Shown here in pieces: positions 1 to 9,735 of a stretch of 64,000 nucleotides of DNA. Origin of the DNA: Planctomycetota bacterium. GTDB taxonomy: Bacteria; Planctomycetota; Planctomycetia; Planctomycetales; Planctomycetaceae. Position 1 is the first letter of the stretch. Each line of letters begins with the position of its first letter. The position numbers and the translations under genes were made by a program. The notes beneath the pieces are model-generated. The model did not search any database, was not told the DNA's origin, and saw only the letters and a program-made list of their open reading frames with translations. Location of the stretch: assembly GCA_018242525.1 (NCBI GenBank), contig JAFEBS010000049.1, positions 1-64,000 on the forward strand. The letters are read 5' to 3'.

Positions 1-692
1 TGCGACATCGCATTCCGACCCACTGCATTTACAACGGCTTCGACGCCGAGGATTTCGTCGATTCTGCGGCCGACGTGTTGTTGCCGGATCATGGCTGTGA
101 AGTGATGCAACCGGAACGCGGAACGTTTCGGCTGGTCTATACAGGGACACTGTGGAATCTGACCGACATTGATCCGTTAATTCGCAGCATGGAACTTCTG
201 GATTCCACTCATCCGGAATTGGCCAGGCGCCTGGAACTCGTTTGTGTCGGCCGCAAGACTGCGGACCAGGTGGCGATCCTCAATCGGCTGAAAAACACAT
301 CAGTGCGGCTGGTCTCGGTGGATTACTGCGATCACTCCACAGCCCTGCAATGGCTTCGCTCCGCCAGCGGCTTGTGCCTGCTGCTGAGCGATGTCCCGGG
401 GGCAGATCGAGTCATCCCAGCCAAGCTGTTTGAATACCTGGCCATCCGCAAGGAAATGCTGGCCATTTGCCCTGTCGGCGAAACGGCGGACATTGTGCGG
501 CGCTTCTTTCCGCACGGCCAATTCACTCCGACTCAGACGGTTCCCATGACAAACTGGCTGCAACAACGGCTGGCGAATGTGGAATCCCAGGATGCCATGA
601 TACCGGATGAGTCGGCACTGGCTGAGTTTAGTCGCGAAAACCAAACCCGTCGGCTGGCGGAAATCCTGGACTCGTTGGTCTGCCAACGCTAA
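1..692 (+). CDS. Glycosyltransferase family 4, C-terminal part (5' end outside window)
   Basis: The reading frame is open from position 3 and ends at TAA 690-692, so the start lies upstream of the window. The first readable residues contain IYNGFDAEDF, the GT4/GT-B signature in which the linker into the C-terminal Rossmann domain reads NGxD. This is followed by a beta strand LVYTGTLW and a second-domain fold. Later, LLSDVPGADRVIPAKLFEYLA matches the acidic sugar-nucleotide-binding region, where KxFEYLA is typical. It most likely transfers a sugar from a nucleotide donor to a polysaccharide or lipid-linked acceptor at the inner face of the membrane. The following genes (GT2, epimerase, Wzc-like kinase) place it in an exopolysaccharide locus. 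The GTG at 75 is internal and not a true start. Confidence 0.85.
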   Translation, partial: RHRIPTHCIYNGFDAEDFVDSAADVLLPDHGCEVMQPERGTFRLVYTGTLWNLTDIDPLIRSMELLDSTHPELARRLELVCVGRKTADQVAILNRLKNTSVRLVSVDYCDHSTALQWLRSASGLCLLLSDVPGADRVIPAKLFEYLAIRKEMLAICPVGETADIVRRFFPHGQFTPTQTVPMTNWLQQRLANVESQDAMIPDESALAEFSRENQTRRLAEILDSLVCQR

Positions 693-748
693 GGATTCGC
701 GAAAGGGCCCTGAACGAAATCAACCGAAGTTTGAAGAAACTGATTCAG

Positions 749-1915
749 ATGACAACTTCCATCACACTGCAACTCCTCTTCTGGACCAGCCTGATCGTGC
801 TGTTCTACATTTATGTCGGCTACCCGATTGTGTGCTGGAGTCGCATGCGACGTGATACCGTTCCACTCGAACGAGACAAGTCCATTCTTGACGACGACCG
901 GAAAGTGTCGATTGTCATCGTCGCTCACAATGAAGCGAGAACGCTGCCTCGCAAAATCCACAGCCTGTTGCAGTCCAACGGGGCGGGCCGAATTCGGGAG
1001 ATCCTGATTGGTTCTGATGGATCCACCGACGGCACTCGCCAGGTCCTGGAGCAAATTGGTGATCCGCGAGTCCGATACTGTCACTTCGCAGAGCGGCGAG
1101 GCAAGCCGTCCGTGTTGAATGACGTGATACCGCTGTGCCAGTCGGAATTCGTCCTGCTGGCCGACGCCCGCCAGGTATTTGACCCGGATTGCCTGCAGCG
1201 ACTGCTCGCACATTTTTGCGACCCCACCGTCGGTGTCGTGTCGGGCGAACTGGTCCTGCGTGGCGACGCCAACCAGACCGCGGCGGCTGCCGGAATCGGC
1301 TTCTATTGGCGCTATGAGAAATTCATTCGTCACTGTGAAAGTCGCGGCCGGGGGGTTCCGGGAGCAACCGGTGCGTGCTACATGCTGCGTAAGAATCTGT
1401 TTCAGCCAATTCCCGCGTCGACAATCCTGGATGACGTCGCGATCCCGATGCAGGCGGTGACCCGGGGGTACCGGTGTTTGTTCGAGCCAGGGGCGCTGGC
1501 CTTTGATGAGCCATCGAAATCCACCCGGCAGGAATCGATCCGCAAGCGCCGGACGATTGCCGGTGCCGCTCAGTTGGTCGGGCTCTTTCCTCAATGGCTG
1601 ATCCCCTGGCAGAATCCGCTCTGGTTTGAATATGTCTCGCACAAGCTGTTACGGTTGGCGTCACCCGTGTTTGTGGCGTTGGCCCTGGCGACGAATCTGA
1701 CGCTGCTGGCATTTCCGATGTACCAGGTACTGATGCTGGCTCAATCCGCCTTCTATGTGGCGGCCGTCGTGGGCTGGAGTTACCAGGCGACTGGCCGCGG
1801 TTCCCGACTGTTTGGTCCGCCTTTGATGTTTGTAACGCTGAATCTCACCACGGCGGCGGCCCTGTGGGATGCGCTTTTTGCCAGATATCGCGTCACCTGG
1901 CAAAAGACGGCGTAG
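749..1915 (+). CDS. Membrane GT2 glycosyltransferase
   Basis: The ATG at 749 is taken as the start; an in-frame TTG at 731 would add six residues. An N-terminal hydrophobic helix (LLFWTSLIVLFYIYVGY) leads into a GT-A domain. VSIVIVAHNEA opens the nucleotide-binding strand, GSDGSTDGT follows, ADARQ occupies the DxD position, and LDDVAIPMQA supplies the catalytic acidic pair. RKRRT stands where processive relatives have QxxRW. The C-terminal roughly 90 residues carry two to three more hydrophobic segments, as in the cellulose synthase/hyaluronan synthase-like group. It probably assembles a repeat unit of the exopolysaccharide at the cytoplasmic membrane. It follows the GT4 gene by 56 bases on the same strand. 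Confidence 0.85.
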   Translation: MTTSITLQLLFWTSLIVLFYIYVGYPIVCWSRMRRDTVPLERDKSILDDDRKVSIVIVAHNEARTLPRKIHSLLQSNGAGRIREILIGSDGSTDGTRQVLEQIGDPRVRYCHFAERRGKPSVLNDVIPLCQSEFVLLADARQVFDPDCLQRLLAHFCDPTVGVVSGELVLRGDANQTAAAAGIGFYWRYEKFIRHCESRGRGVPGATGACYMLRKNLFQPIPASTILDDVAIPMQAVTRGYRCLFEPGALAFDEPSKSTRQESIRKRRTIAGAAQLVGLFPQWLIPWQNPLWFEYVSHKLLRLASPVFVALALATNLTLLAFPMYQVLMLAQSAFYVAAVVGWSYQATGRGSRLFGPPLMFVTLNLTTAAALWDALFARYRVTWQKTA

Positions 1916-1987
1916 ACTATCGACAGCAGGTCCAACACGGCACGCGTTAAGACGCTGTCCTGAAATGGTTTTTTCGCGAGGTTTGTC

Positions 1988-3178
1988 GTGACGGTCATCG
2001 GAATCACAGCGCTGTTCACCGGGTTGATGCTGCTTTGCATCGCTGCGGTCATGGCCCAGCGACTGCTGACTGCAATTCAGGATCGCGGCTTCGATCGCTG
2101 GGTGCCAGCCTACGTCTTTCCCACGGATCCGACTCCGGATGTCGTGTTTGATCGTGAACCCGTCGACGTCTTTCTGGCAATCTGCGATCATTATGAACCG
2201 GAGTGGGGCAACCCACTTCCTGAACAGGCGCTCGGGCGGGTCCATCGCTGGTGCGAAGACTACCCCGCGCTGTTTCAGCAGTTTCGGGATGTTGACGGAC
2301 GCCCCCCGCGGCATTCGTTTTTCTTCCCGCAGGATCAATACCGCCCCGAATACATCGATCCGCTGGCCGAATTGTGCCATGCTGGATTTGGTGAATTCGA
2401 GATTCATCTGCATCATGCTGATGACACTCCCGACGGACTGGAAGAAAAGCTGTCCATGCTGCGGGATGCCCTGTTCCATCGCCACGGCGTCTTGCGACGG
2501 GATCCGATCTCTGGCGAGATCGTCTACGGCTTCATTCACGGCAACTGGGCTCTGAACAATTCCCGCCGCGATCGACAATGGTGTGGTGTCGACCACGAGA
2601 TTCCGATTCTGCTGAAGACCGGTTGCTACGCCGATTTCACACTGCCATCGGCTCCCAGCGATACCCAGACCCGGACCATCAACAGCATTTACTATGCATC
2701 CGACATTCCGGGTCAGTGCAAATCCCATGATCGGGGGATCCGGGCGCGGGTTGGTCAGTCAGCCCCCGCTGACAGTCTGTTGATGATCCAGGGACCGTTG
2801 TTGTTCGACGGTTCACGGCGCAAATTCGGGCTGTTGCCACGTGTGGAAAACGGTGACTTGCTCGGAAATCATCCCCCGTCGTTGCATCGCCTGCAGCTCT
2901 GGTTGAACGCCGGTGTCACCGTGCAGGGGCAGCCGAACTGGCGGTTCATCAAGCTCCACACTCACGGGTGCAAGACCGGCAATCTGCAGATGCTGCTGGG
3001 TGAACCGATGCAACTGTTTCACCAGGAACTGGCGGAACTGCATGTGTTGCAGCCGAACTTTCGGTTCCATTACGTTTCGGCGTGGGAGATGGCTCAATTG
3101 GTTCATCTGGCCGAGCGGGGCGAAACCAATCCTGGACTGGCGGCCACCGTACCGCCGGAACTCGCTTATCTGGCGTGA
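1988..3178 (+). CDS. Polysaccharide deacetylase-like protein (tentative)
   Basis: GTG start; 396 residues. An N-terminal hydrophobic segment (residues about 4-24) suggests a membrane anchor. The body has three His/Asp-rich islands: ICDHYEP near residue 57, EIHLHHADD near 138 and KLHTHGCKTG near 322. This pattern is compatible with the metal-binding Asp/His and terminal His motifs of NodB-type carbohydrate esterases, but the canonical TFDD is not present, so the assignment is tentative. Its position between the GT2 gene and the EEP-fold gene in the polysaccharide locus supports a role in trimming or modifying the glycan. A standalone hydrolase of another family remains possible. Confidence 0.55.
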   Translation: MTVIGITALFTGLMLLCIAAVMAQRLLTAIQDRGFDRWVPAYVFPTDPTPDVVFDREPVDVFLAICDHYEPEWGNPLPEQALGRVHRWCEDYPALFQQFRDVDGRPPRHSFFFPQDQYRPEYIDPLAELCHAGFGEFEIHLHHADDTPDGLEEKLSMLRDALFHRHGVLRRDPISGEIVYGFIHGNWALNNSRRDRQWCGVDHEIPILLKTGCYADFTLPSAPSDTQTRTINSIYYASDIPGQCKSHDRGIRARVGQSAPADSLLMIQGPLLFDGSRRKFGLLPRVENGDLLGNHPPSLHRLQLWLNAGVTVQGQPNWRFIKLHTHGCKTGNLQMLLGEPMQLFHQELAELHVLQPNFRFHYVSAWEMAQLVHLAERGETNPGLAATVPPELAYLA

Positions 3179-3253
3179 TCTGCAATTGCCGAGAACTTCG
3201 CTTTGTCGTACATCACTCCTGGATTTGATGCGAAACTTGCGGACGCGTTTGTG

Positions 3254-4306
3254 ATGTCGTCAACCGCCACCGTTGTGAAATCGCCAGGCCGAATACCCGG
3301 CATGGTCGCCTGGTGTTCGTGGATCAACCTGCTGCTGCTCCTGCTGGTCAGTTGGCTGCTGTTTGCCGTTTCGGAAAACTGGTGGTTCAGTTCCGCCCTG
3401 ACTTACGCACCCCGAATGCCGTACCTGATCCCGGCAGTCGGCCTGCTGATCGCCTCGCTGATCTGGCATCGTTCGTCGGTGGCCGTCAATCTAATTTCCG
3501 TGGCCATGGTGGCGGGGCCAATCATGGGGCTGTCGCTGCCGGTTTCACGGTGGATGGGGCAAACCGTCCCCGGCGGAATCACGCTGAAAGTGCTCAGTTG
3601 CAACGTGCAGGGGTTCAAGCCGGATTTCGCCAGTGTGCTGGCCGAGGTGGGACGCTGTAACCCGGATCTGGTGGCGTTCCAGGACGTCCGCGGGGAGTCG
3701 AAGTTGCTGGAAAAGTATTTTGCGTCCTGGCACACAGTTGAGAAAGGTGAGTTCTTCGTGGCTTGCCGGCACCCGGTGAAGCTGGTCCAGCTCGGGCATT
3801 TCGATCCCTTTGATCGAGACGCGGTCCTGCACTGCGAAGTCGAACTACCATCGGAAACCATTTCGCTGTTCAACATCCACCAGATGACGCCCCGGCACGG
3901 TTTGCGGGCGTTGGATCTGACTTCGCCAATCACTCAGCGTGGCAGTGAGAAGATGTCGCGGTATCTGGATCTGCGGGCCGAAGAAGCGACCTCGGTCCGG
4001 GACTTTGTCGAAGGGAGCCGCGGAAAACTTCCGACAATTATCCTCGGTGATTTCAATACCCCTTGTGAAAGCAACCTGTACCATCAAAACTGGTTTGGAT
4101 TCCAAAATGCCTTTAATTCGGCCGGGACCGGGTATGGGTATTCTTTCCCCTGCACCCGGCAATACTGCTGGCCCGCCGGAGTTCCCTGGGTGAGGCTGGA
4201 CCATATCCTTGCCGATGACGCGTGGCAGGTTCGCAGTTGCCACGTCGGCCAGGCCAATGGATCGGATCATCGATTGATCACAGCAACGCTGGTTCTGCGC
4301 CCGTAG
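3254..4306 (+). CDS. Membrane-anchored endonuclease/exonuclease/phosphatase family protein
   Basis: About 350 residues. The ATG at 3254 (preceded by an in-frame GTG at 3251) is preferred over a TTG at 3203, because the extra residues have no hydrophobic or domain content. Three N-terminal hydrophobic segments (LLLLLLVSWLLFAV, MPYLIPAVGLLIASLI, AVNLISVAMVAGPIMGL) resemble YafD-type proteins. The EEP domain follows: LSCNVQGF, LVAFQDVRG (metal-binding acidic residue in the position of the Glu), LGDFNTP (Asp-Asn pair), RLDHILAD and GSDHRLI (terminal Asp-His). It should be a metal-dependent phosphodiesterase or phosphatase with the catalytic domain on one side of the membrane. The substrate cannot be read. 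It lies 75 bases after the deacetylase-like gene and 4 bases short of a convergent gene. Confidence 0.85.
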   Translation: MSSTATVVKSPGRIPGMVAWCSWINLLLLLLVSWLLFAVSENWWFSSALTYAPRMPYLIPAVGLLIASLIWHRSSVAVNLISVAMVAGPIMGLSLPVSRWMGQTVPGGITLKVLSCNVQGFKPDFASVLAEVGRCNPDLVAFQDVRGESKLLEKYFASWHTVEKGEFFVACRHPVKLVQLGHFDPFDRDAVLHCEVELPSETISLFNIHQMTPRHGLRALDLTSPITQRGSEKMSRYLDLRAEEATSVRDFVEGSRGKLPTIILGDFNTPCESNLYHQNWFGFQNAFNSAGTGYGYSFPCTRQYCWPAGVPWVRLDHILADDAWQVRSCHVGQANGSDHRLITATLVLRP

Positions 4307-4310
4307 TCGG

Positions 4311-5333
4311 TCACGACGCGTCCGATTTGACCTTCAGTACGACCCGGTTGGAGAGGAAATCGTATTTTCCAAACCGTAGTCTTGCCTGGAAGCGCACTTC
4401 ATCCAGATACCCGGCTTTCTGGAATCGATGGATTGGCGAGAGCGGTTGAGTCTTGGGATTTGGCCAGGTCCATTTCCAGTCTCGATTCGGTTTGTCTCCT
4501 TTGGCAAGGATCTCCTCCAGCGGAAACTCAAAGAGCATCAACTCAGAGCGGGGCTTGACCTTGGCGACTCTCAGCACCGCCTGTGGGCTTTCCGGCATCT
4601 CACCATCTTCGCTGACTGATTTGGAAAGGAACATTTTGGTTCTGGAGCCGGCATGCAATTCTGCGATGCCTTCATGGAATCCCACGGGAATCCGAAACGG
4701 TACGATTGAGTCATTCCGCAAAATGCATTTGAGCACTCCTTTGGAACCTGCGGTCGGAGAGTAGAAATCTTCGGTCAGGACAAGCAACAATGACTGGCCG
4801 GACTTTTCCACATGGCCGGATTCCAAATTCACAGTGACGACCGCGCCCCAGTTTGTTGTAATTGTGAATTGCCTGCTGTCCAAGACGAAGTTGAAATCGG
4901 CCTCGGTGGTCCACCAGCGATTCGCACTGCTGGTAGGAACGCGATCCCGGATATCGACGTCAGTCAGGAAATCTTCCAGCTTGTAGTCCGCTCGAACCTT
5001 TCCTTGGTCGTCATAAACGACGATCGAATGCTCGCGCCCCATGTCTGCGTATGTATCAACCGTGACCACGTATTTCCCCCGGTCCGCAACAAATGCGTGG
5101 CTGGGGAAGTTGACCAGAGCTTTGGACCAGACCGTCTGTTCCTGCCCTGCATCATCCAGGCGAAACAACGTTCCAACTCCGTTGTCGTCACGGGGAATGA
5201 CCTTAAGTCCATACTCACTTCCTGACGCGAAAATCCTTGGTGTCGGGTTTGCAAAATCGTCTGCAGTCGCGGGGGACGCCGCGAAAGTCAGGATTCGTGC
5301 CAACATACCGAGGAATAAAAACTGTCGTTTCAT
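4311..5333 (-). CDS. Secreted protein of unknown function
   Basis: 340 residues on the minus strand, inserted into the plus-strand polysaccharide locus. The start is placed at ATG 5331-5333, because only from there does a good signal peptide appear (MKRQFLFLGMLARILTFAA, cleavage near SPATADD). The mature part has short beta-strand-like stretches and motifs such as HSIVVYDDQGKVRADY, reminiscent of propeller or fibronectin-like sheet proteins, and ends in a lysine-containing tail (VVLKVKSDAS). No catalytic motif is recognised. I do not know its function; a periplasmic binding or sensing role is only a guess. Confidence 0.65.
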   Translation of the reverse strand: MKRQFLFLGMLARILTFAASPATADDFANPTPRIFASGSEYGLKVIPRDDNGVGTLFRLDDAGQEQTVWSKALVNFPSHAFVADRGKYVVTVDTYADMGREHSIVVYDDQGKVRADYKLEDFLTDVDIRDRVPTSSANRWWTTEADFNFVLDSRQFTITTNWGAVVTVNLESGHVEKSGQSLLLVLTEDFYSPTAGSKGVLKCILRNDSIVPFRIPVGFHEGIAELHAGSRTKMFLSKSVSEDGEMPESPQAVLRVAKVKPRSELMLFEFPLEEILAKGDKPNRDWKWTWPNPKTQPLSPIHRFQKAGYLDEVRFQARLRFGKYDFLSNRVVLKVKSDAS

Positions 5334-5562
5334 CCGACACCCCGCCTTGTTTTTAAAATCTAACTGCCCAGTGTCAACAGCGCGACGGTGCCGATTGTAA
5401 CAGTTGAAACCGTCCTGTGGTGAAGTTTCCACACGGTGTTGCAGTGCGGACACGGGTTGATGTTCCGCGTTGGCAACGTTTCCATGCTAGGTTTCCCTGC
5501 GAACCATTCCCAGTGGACATGGTTCGTGACCATCGTATCAAGAATTCCTGGAGGTTTCCGAA

Positions 5563-6555
5563 GTGACAACGTATCTGGTGACCGGTGGAGCTGGGTTTAT
5601 TGGATCGCATCTGGCCACACAACTCATTCAAGACGGCCACGCGGTGCGGATCCTCGACAACCTGAGTACCGGATCACTGGCCAACCTGGATCACATCCGT
5701 GCAGACGTGGATTTCCGCCAGGGTGATCTCTGTGACACCGCTGCAGTCGACGCGGCCGTCGCCGGGGTCGATGTCGTCTTCCATCAGGGCGCACTCGCCT
5801 CGGTCCCACGCAGTGTCGAAAAGCCGGTGGATACTCATGCCGCCTGTGCCACGGGGACAATTAATGTCCTCGATGCCTGTCGTCGCAACGATGTCCGCCG
5901 CCTGGTCTACGCCGCTTCCAGCAGTGCCTATGGCAATCAGAAGGTGATGCCCAAGCATGAAGGACAGGTCCCCGAAGTCCTGTCTCCCTATGCGGCGGCA
6001 AAACTGGCGGGCGAACTGTACTGTGAAGCGTTTGCTTCCACGTACGGATTGGAAACCGTACGACTGAGATACTTCAACGTGTTTGGGCCGCGTCAGGATC
6101 CCAACAGCCAGTATTCGGCGGTCATCCCGCGGTTCATTGCCGCGTTGCTGAAGGGAGACCAACCGACGATCTACGGCGACGGCAGCCAATCGCGAGACTT
6201 TACTTACATCGATAACGTCGTGCAGGCCAACCTGCTGGCAGCCTCGGCGACCGGTGTCGCAGGCAAGGTCTACAACTGTGCATGCGGTGATTCGCTGGAC
6301 CTGGTTACTTTGCTGCGATTGATTTGCGAAGCGCTCGACGTTCCGTTTGCACCGTACTTTGCTCCGCCGCGCGTGGGTGACATCCAGCATTCTTGGGCCG
6401 ACATTTCTGCCGCTCAACGCGACCTGGGCTACAACCCGCAGGTCTCGGTGCGCGACGGATTGCAACGGACTGTGGACTGGTACGTCGAACAGCATCGAAG
6501 CCAGTCGGCTGATTCTCTTGACAGCCTCGCCCCGCGGACTCCGTCTGCCGGCTGA
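5563..6555 (+). CDS. SDR-family nucleotide-sugar epimerase (UDP-Glc/UDP-GlcNAc 4-epimerase-like)
   Basis: 330 residues from GTG 5563, with Shine-Dalgarno TGGAGG at 5549-5554 eight bases upstream. The N-terminus TYLVTGGAGFIGSHLA has the GxxGxxG NAD-binding fold of extended SDRs. SSSAYG followed by YAAAKLAGE gives the catalytic Ser and YxxxK, and RYFNVFGPRQDP is the conserved substrate-binding strand. The sequence style is that of WbpP/Gne-type UDP-N-acetylglucosamine 4-epimerases, but UDP-galactose epimerase or dTDP-sugar enzymes are not excluded. It sits 50 bases upstream of the Wzc-like kinase and likely supplies an activated sugar for the polysaccharide. Confidence 0.88.
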   Translation: MTTYLVTGGAGFIGSHLATQLIQDGHAVRILDNLSTGSLANLDHIRADVDFRQGDLCDTAAVDAAVAGVDVVFHQGALASVPRSVEKPVDTHAACATGTINVLDACRRNDVRRLVYAASSSAYGNQKVMPKHEGQVPEVLSPYAAAKLAGELYCEAFASTYGLETVRLRYFNVFGPRQDPNSQYSAVIPRFIAALLKGDQPTIYGDGSQSRDFTYIDNVVQANLLAASATGVAGKVYNCACGDSLDLVTLLRLICEALDVPFAPYFAPPRVGDIQHSWADISAAQRDLGYNPQVSVRDGLQRTVDWYVEQHRSQSADSLDSLAPRTPSAG

Positions 6556-6605
6556 GAACTGACACCACCGCCCTTGCTCCGCGACCGCCTTCGAAAGAGA
6601 TTCCG

Positions 6606-8885
6606 GTGAAGCACGAACTTGAATTCCATGCCGACGCGCTGCCGGGCCATGTCAACCCGGACGATGAAGCGGAACGCCTGCCGATCAATTACGTTCAACT
6701 CGCCATCCGCTTCAAATGGTGGCTGTTGTGCGGACTGGCCGTCGGGGCTGTGCTGGGGCATCTGGCCTACACCAAGGCCGGTCCGGAATACGAGGCGGTG
6801 GGGTCGATGCTTGTGTCACGCAAGTACATGCCCCCCGTCCGCGAAAGTGAGCGGATGCTGCAGGACACCGGTAAGCCCAGCGAACACATTCCGCTAATTG
6901 TCAGCCCGATGATCGCTGAGAAGGCGATCCGGATCGGTCAACTCCAGGACCTGCCGACATTTCGGGGTGAGCCCGACATCGTCGAAGCAGTCCTGGAAGG
7001 CCTGAAAGCCAAACGAATTGCCGGACAGGATCGTTCGCACTTCAACGTGATCGAAATCCGCTATGCCTGCCGCATCGCCGCCGACGCCCACAAGGTTGTG
7101 GAGTCGATCATTGCCGGTTATGCCGAATACCTGGGCGAACAAAGTCTGGAACATTCGCGTGAAGTCCTGAACCTGGCTCAGAAGGCCACGGCGGAACTGC
7201 GTACCCAGATCGATCTCAAAGAAGACGCTTACCACGACTTTCTGCAGACTGTTCCCGAAGAATACCGATCGGCGCTCGGCCCCAAGATGCCCAATGCTGT
7301 GACAACAAACATCGCCCCAGAGGATGTCATTCACGCACTGGGTGAAGAGCGGAATCGAAATCGCATTCGACAGGCGGAATTGAATTCCCGGCAGAAGAGC
7401 ATTGAAACGGCGTTGGCTGCGGGTGACCCGCGTGATGCGATCGAACAAGAGGTTCGGCGGTTCATGAGCGCCGATGGACGTTCTGAACGAAACAGCCGCA
7501 GTACCGAAATCTCAGCCTATCAACAACTCCTCATTCCCTTGCTGTTGCGGGAACAGGATCTGTCCCGTGATTTCGGCAAGGACCACCCGGAACTGATTTC
7601 GGTTCGGCAAAGCATCACGAAAATCGTCGAAACCTATCGGAAACTCGGAGTCCAATTGCCCGAGGGTGTCGAGGTCCCCGCGTCTGAACGAACGGTCGCG
7701 ATCGACTACATCGGAATGTACCGGGATTCCCTGAAGCGGCAGATTCACGAACTGGAATTGAAGGACCGGGAACTGGCCAGCCTGATCAAGCAGGAAGGGA
7801 GCCGATCCAGCGAATTCTCCCGGTACCGGGCGACAGACCAGGAACTGCGCGCGGGGCTGACTCAACTGCAGGAACTGTGGAAAAAACGCATGGACCGCGA
7901 AGGCGAAGTCGTCATCGAGAAGGATACAAGCGGATATACCATGAAGACGCTGGCCCCCGTGAAGGAGGCACTCGTCATGAAACGCCTGATGAAGTTCTAC
8001 GCCGGGGGATCGCTGTTTGGCATGTTCGTCGTGGCCATCGTCGTGCTGGTACGTGAGCTGCGAGACCTGACCTTGAAGGACGTGAAAGATGTGCGCGTCA
8101 CTTTGAAACAACCGGTCCTGGGCAGCGTGATCGCGTTCCAGGTCCCGGCCGACAATCGACCGAACCTGCCGCATCCCGCTCTGCGGTACCTGCTGGCACC
8201 CCATTCGGTGGAAGCCGAGAATTATCGATCGATCCGGACAGCCATGCTGGTTACTGCCGAACAGGCGGCGGCTCGGACGATCCTGGTGAGCAGTCCGGAA
8301 CCCGGCGATGGCAAGACCACACTTGTTAGCAATCTGGCGATCGCTGTGGCGCAGTCGGGCAAGCGAGTCCTGTTGATCGATGCCGACCTGCGTCGACCGA
8401 ACGTTCACACCCTGTTCCGAGTCGCCCAGGAAATCGGCCTGACCGAAGTCCTGACCGGCGAGATTGATGCCCTGAACGCAGTTCGTCCGACCGTCATCAA
8501 TGGACTGAGCCTGATGACCGCCGGTCACCCGCCCGCGAATCCCGCGGAACTGTTGTCGTCGCCGCGATTGCAGCAACTATTGAGAACTTTGCGAGATGAA
8601 TTCGATTTCATCTTCATCGATGCTCCGCCGTTGCTGGCCGTCAGCGATCCGTGCATCCTGGCACGCCAGACGGACGGCCTGCTGATTGTGACCCGGATCA
8701 ACAAGAACACGCGCGGCGCGGCCGTCCGAGTCCGCGACCTCGTCCGCGATCAGGGAATCCGGGTCCTGGGTGCCATCGCCAACGGTGCCGCTCCCGGCCA
8801 GGCCTATTACGGCGAATACTTGAACACAGAGCCAGATTCCGTTGGGACCGTATCATCCCAGACACCGCAACTCACCAGCGTCTGA
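6606..8885 (+). CDS. Wzc-like polysaccharide co-polymerase with tyrosine kinase domain
   Basis: 759 residues from GTG 6606 (purine-rich CGAAAGAGA upstream). The N-terminal Wzz domain has a first transmembrane segment (WWLLCGLAVGAVLGHLAY, about 38-56), a long, largely helical periplasmic region with repeated acidic/basic heptads (roughly 180-435), and a second transmembrane helix near 462-480 (GGSLFGMFVVAIVVLV). The cytoplasmic BY-kinase domain has Walker A SSPEPGDGKTTL (about 561-572), Walker A' LLIDADLRRPN (about 590) and Walker B FIFIDAPP (about 668). The C-terminus carries only a small tyrosine cluster (AYYGEY). It controls chain length and export of the polysaccharide. It is the last gene of the locus in this orientation; the next gene converges 13 bases later. 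Confidence 0.92.
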   Translation: MKHELEFHADALPGHVNPDDEAERLPINYVQLAIRFKWWLLCGLAVGAVLGHLAYTKAGPEYEAVGSMLVSRKYMPPVRESERMLQDTGKPSEHIPLIVSPMIAEKAIRIGQLQDLPTFRGEPDIVEAVLEGLKAKRIAGQDRSHFNVIEIRYACRIAADAHKVVESIIAGYAEYLGEQSLEHSREVLNLAQKATAELRTQIDLKEDAYHDFLQTVPEEYRSALGPKMPNAVTTNIAPEDVIHALGEERNRNRIRQAELNSRQKSIETALAAGDPRDAIEQEVRRFMSADGRSERNSRSTEISAYQQLLIPLLLREQDLSRDFGKDHPELISVRQSITKIVETYRKLGVQLPEGVEVPASERTVAIDYIGMYRDSLKRQIHELELKDRELASLIKQEGSRSSEFSRYRATDQELRAGLTQLQELWKKRMDREGEVVIEKDTSGYTMKTLAPVKEALVMKRLMKFYAGGSLFGMFVVAIVVLVRELRDLTLKDVKDVRVTLKQPVLGSVIAFQVPADNRPNLPHPALRYLLAPHSVEAENYRSIRTAMLVTAEQAAARTILVSSPEPGDGKTTLVSNLAIAVAQSGKRVLLIDADLRRPNVHTLFRVAQEIGLTEVLTGEIDALNAVRPTVINGLSLMTAGHPPANPAELLSSPRLQQLLRTLRDEFDFIFIDAPPLLAVSDPCILARQTDGLLIVTRINKNTRGAAVRVRDLVRDQGIRVLGAIANGAAPGQAYYGEYLNTEPDSVGTVSSQTPQLTSV

Positions 8886-8898
8886 GGCAGGTATTCGT

Positions 8899-9723
8899 TC
8901 ATCGACCTGAGTTCACCACAGGCTTCGCGTGTGAAATCGCAAACTCCAGGATCGCGACCCCGTCCTCGTAGTTCGTTTCGTGACCAGTGGCGTCTCGACG
9001 GATCAGAGTGACGGGGCGGTCCATCAGTTTCAGGACACCGGCCAGGCGTTCCACGCTGTCAGGCGGGACCAGTGTGTCCTTCCCCCCGGTGGTGATGCCC
9101 ACGGGCATCGTCAGGCGTTCCGGCCAGTACTCAGCACTGCGACGCTTGTACTCGTCCGGAATCGCCGCTTTCGTCCCGCCAAACGACTGCTGGATCGCCT
9201 CCTGAAACTGCGTGTACTCGAGCAGATTGGCGGTTCCATTCATGGAGGCCACGCCCGCGATCAGGTCCGGGTGCAGCGCCGCGAATGTCAATGCGGCTGT
9301 CCCTCCCATGGATCCACCTGCGATGAAGACGCGATCAATCGCGTGTGACTTCGTCAGGATTGCAATGATCTGGACCAGATCGGCTTCCGCCTGGGGACCC
9401 ATCCACGAAGTTCGGGCTCGATAGTCCGGCGAGATGTAGATCATCTGATACTTCCTGGCGACATCGCGCGCCGCCCGGCATTCGGCGCGAGGGTCACGGA
9501 CAAACTGCCAGCGATCGGAACCATGTCCATGCAATGCGATCAGCACATCATGGGGTTTGGTGGCGTCGAAGGCGTCGGGCAAAACCTGGACATACCGTTG
9601 ATCGGTTCCGTCGCAATCGGCCTTAAAGAGCAGATCCTCCGGCATCGGATCCGCGGCTTGCGTCGGCAAACACCATTGGCACAGCAGAGCCATCGACACG
9701 GCAATCAAAGTCCAGCGTTGCAT
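8899..9723 (-). CDS. Secreted alpha/beta hydrolase (esterase/feruloyl-esterase-like)
   Basis: 274 residues. The start at ATG 9721-9723 is chosen because MQRWTLIAVSMALLCQW begins a signal peptide ending near PTQAAD; the longer frame upstream is translated repeat DNA. The fold is shown by IALHGHGSDRW (oxyanion loop), FIAGGSMGGTA with the nucleophile in GxSxG, GGKDTLVPPDS carrying the acid, and ATGHETNY carrying the histidine. Relatives are PHB depolymerase-like or esterase-D-like secreted hydrolases acting on esters of plant or microbial polymers. The exact substrate is not visible. Its 3' end converges on the Wzc-like gene. Confidence 0.85.
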   Translation of the reverse strand: MQRWTLIAVSMALLCQWCLPTQAADPMPEDLLFKADCDGTDQRYVQVLPDAFDATKPHDVLIALHGHGSDRWQFVRDPRAECRAARDVARKYQMIYISPDYRARTSWMGPQAEADLVQIIAILTKSHAIDRVFIAGGSMGGTAALTFAALHPDLIAGVASMNGTANLLEYTQFQEAIQQSFGGTKAAIPDEYKRRSAEYWPERLTMPVGITTGGKDTLVPPDSVERLAGVLKLMDRPVTLIRRDATGHETNYEDGVAILEFAISHAKPVVNSGR

Positions 9724-9735
9724 GGCCCCTGCTCG